Made by a program: the position numbers and the translations under genes. From positions 1-5,985 of the forward strand of contig JAPYQV010000190.1 of assembly GCA_029937205.1 (NCBI GenBank): a stretch of DNA of 5,985 nucleotides, in the 5' to 3' direction. Shown here in pieces: positions 5,301 to 5,985 of the stretch (position 1 is its first letter; each line of letters opens with the position of its first letter). The notes under the pieces were generated by a model. The model was not told where the DNA came from and made no database searches. It saw nothing but the letters and a program-made list of their open reading frames with translations. This DNA comes from Alphaproteobacteria bacterium. GTDB lineage: Bacteria; Pseudomonadota; Alphaproteobacteria; UBA828.

Positions 5301-5985
5301 AGTGGAAGGATTGACGTCGGGCTATCACCGCCAGGCGGTGTTGCGCGGTCTTTCGTTTAACGTCAATGAGGGTGCCGCCGTTGGCATTATCGGCCCCAAC
5401 GGGCACGGCAAGACAACATTGCTGCGAACCATCTCCGGGCTTATTCCGCTAATGGCGGGAGATGTCCGGCTCGATGGTGATTCCCTAAAGGGCACCAAGC
5501 CGGAAAAAATCGTTGCCAAGGGTGTTGTGCATATTCCGCAGGGCGATCATGTTTTTCCCGAAATGTCGGTACGCCATAATTTGAACATGGGCGCCTATCT
5601 ACCGGACGCTTACGCTGAGCTGGAACAACGCATTCAAACCGTGTTTAAAATTTTTCCACGCCTTGAGGAACGGCAATCACAACACGCGAACACGCTTTCG
5701 GGCGGCGAGCGCCGCATGCTCGCGCTCGGCCGTGGCCTCATGACGGGTGGCAAAATTCTGCTTATTGATGAACCGTCTCTTGGTCTCGCGCCGATCGCGG
5801 TCGACCTGATTTATGATGTCATTCGCCAGCTCAAGGCCGAAGGCCGTACGATCCTGATCGTCGAGGAAAATATCAGCCGGATCGTCGATTTTGGTGATCA
5901 CATTTATCTGGTCGATAATGGCACTTTCGTTTGGGACGGCGATCCCGAGGAATTGACCAACCTCGAGGAAATTCTCCAGACCGAT
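5275..5985 (+). CDS. ABC transporter ATP-binding protein, LivF-like (3' end outside window)
   Basis: The frame runs open from ATG 5275 to the right edge: 237 codons without a stop. LivF proteins are about 235-240 aa, so only a few residues seem to be missing; the visible end NLEEILQTD matches the usual penultimate segment. Motifs, numbered from 5275, are Walker A GPNGHGKT (40-47, the His variant also found in other LivF proteins), Q-loop HIPQG (Q89), signature LSGGE (141-145) followed by RRMLALGRGLM, and Walker B ILLIDE (161-166) with PSLGLAP. The switch position reads VEEN (196-199), where LivF usually has VEQN, so there is no His. In-frame ATGs at 5275, 5278 and 5287 are all possible. The start at 5287 (MALLEVEGLTSGY) fits the family N-terminus best, while 5275 has a GAAGAA at 5265-5270. 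Overlap with the upstream gene is 26 or 14 bp. It forms the second ATPase of the transporter. Confidence 0.92.
   Translation, partial: MMDTMALLEVEGLTSGYHRQAVLRGLSFNVNEGAAVGIIGPNGHGKTTLLRTISGLIPLMAGDVRLDGDSLKGTKPEKIVAKGVVHIPQGDHVFPEMSVRHNLNMGAYLPDAYAELEQRIQTVFKIFPRLEERQSQHANTLSGGERRMLALGRGLMTGGKILLIDEPSLGLAPIAVDLIYDVIRQLKAEGRTILIVEENISRIVDFGDHIYLVDNGTFVWDGDPEELTNLEEILQTD

Overview
The window reads as GC-rich proteobacterial DNA, most likely from an alphaproteobacterium. That is an inference from codon use, the FadR-type regulator and the Liv-type ABC genes; no rRNA, tRNA or other taxonomic marker is present. It holds five protein-coding genes. Two are cut by the window edges: the first lacks its N-terminus, and the last is open at the right edge.

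Layout. Bases 2-1777 (+) encode the C-terminal ~591 residues of a molybdopterin-dependent oxidoreductase of the DMSO reductase superfamily. After a 45-bp convergent gap without a clear terminator comes a FadR-subfamily GntR regulator on the minus strand (1823-2569). A divergent spacer of about 470 bp (2570-3040) follows. It is AT-rich at 2660-2705 and unusually dense in short inverted repeats, including a near-ideal FadR-type operator at 2675-2687. From 3041 to the right edge runs a tightly packed plus-strand transport operon: a Tat-exported type I periplasmic binding protein (3041-4444), a LivG-like ATPase (4479-5300) and a LivF-like ATPase (5275 to beyond the edge). The two permease genes expected for this transporter class are not in the window and probably lie downstream.

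How the genes work together. The operon looks like a branched-chain amino acid/amide-type (HAAT family) uptake system for an unidentified small organic ligand. The divergent regulator probably senses that ligand or a catabolite of it, and controls its own promoter and perhaps the operon. The oxidoreductase is convergent to the regulator, so a link to the same pathway is possible but not shown.

The most interesting points are modest. The two ATPases appear complementary: LivG keeps a switch histidine but has lost the signature motif, while LivF keeps the signature but has no switch histidine. This predicts one competent and one degenerate ATP site. The Shine-Dalgarno of livG sits in the loop of a perfect 5-bp hairpin. 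The regulator has Gln where the last metal-binding His of the FCD domain is expected. I see no mobile element, CRISPR array, RNA gene or clearly new biological system here.
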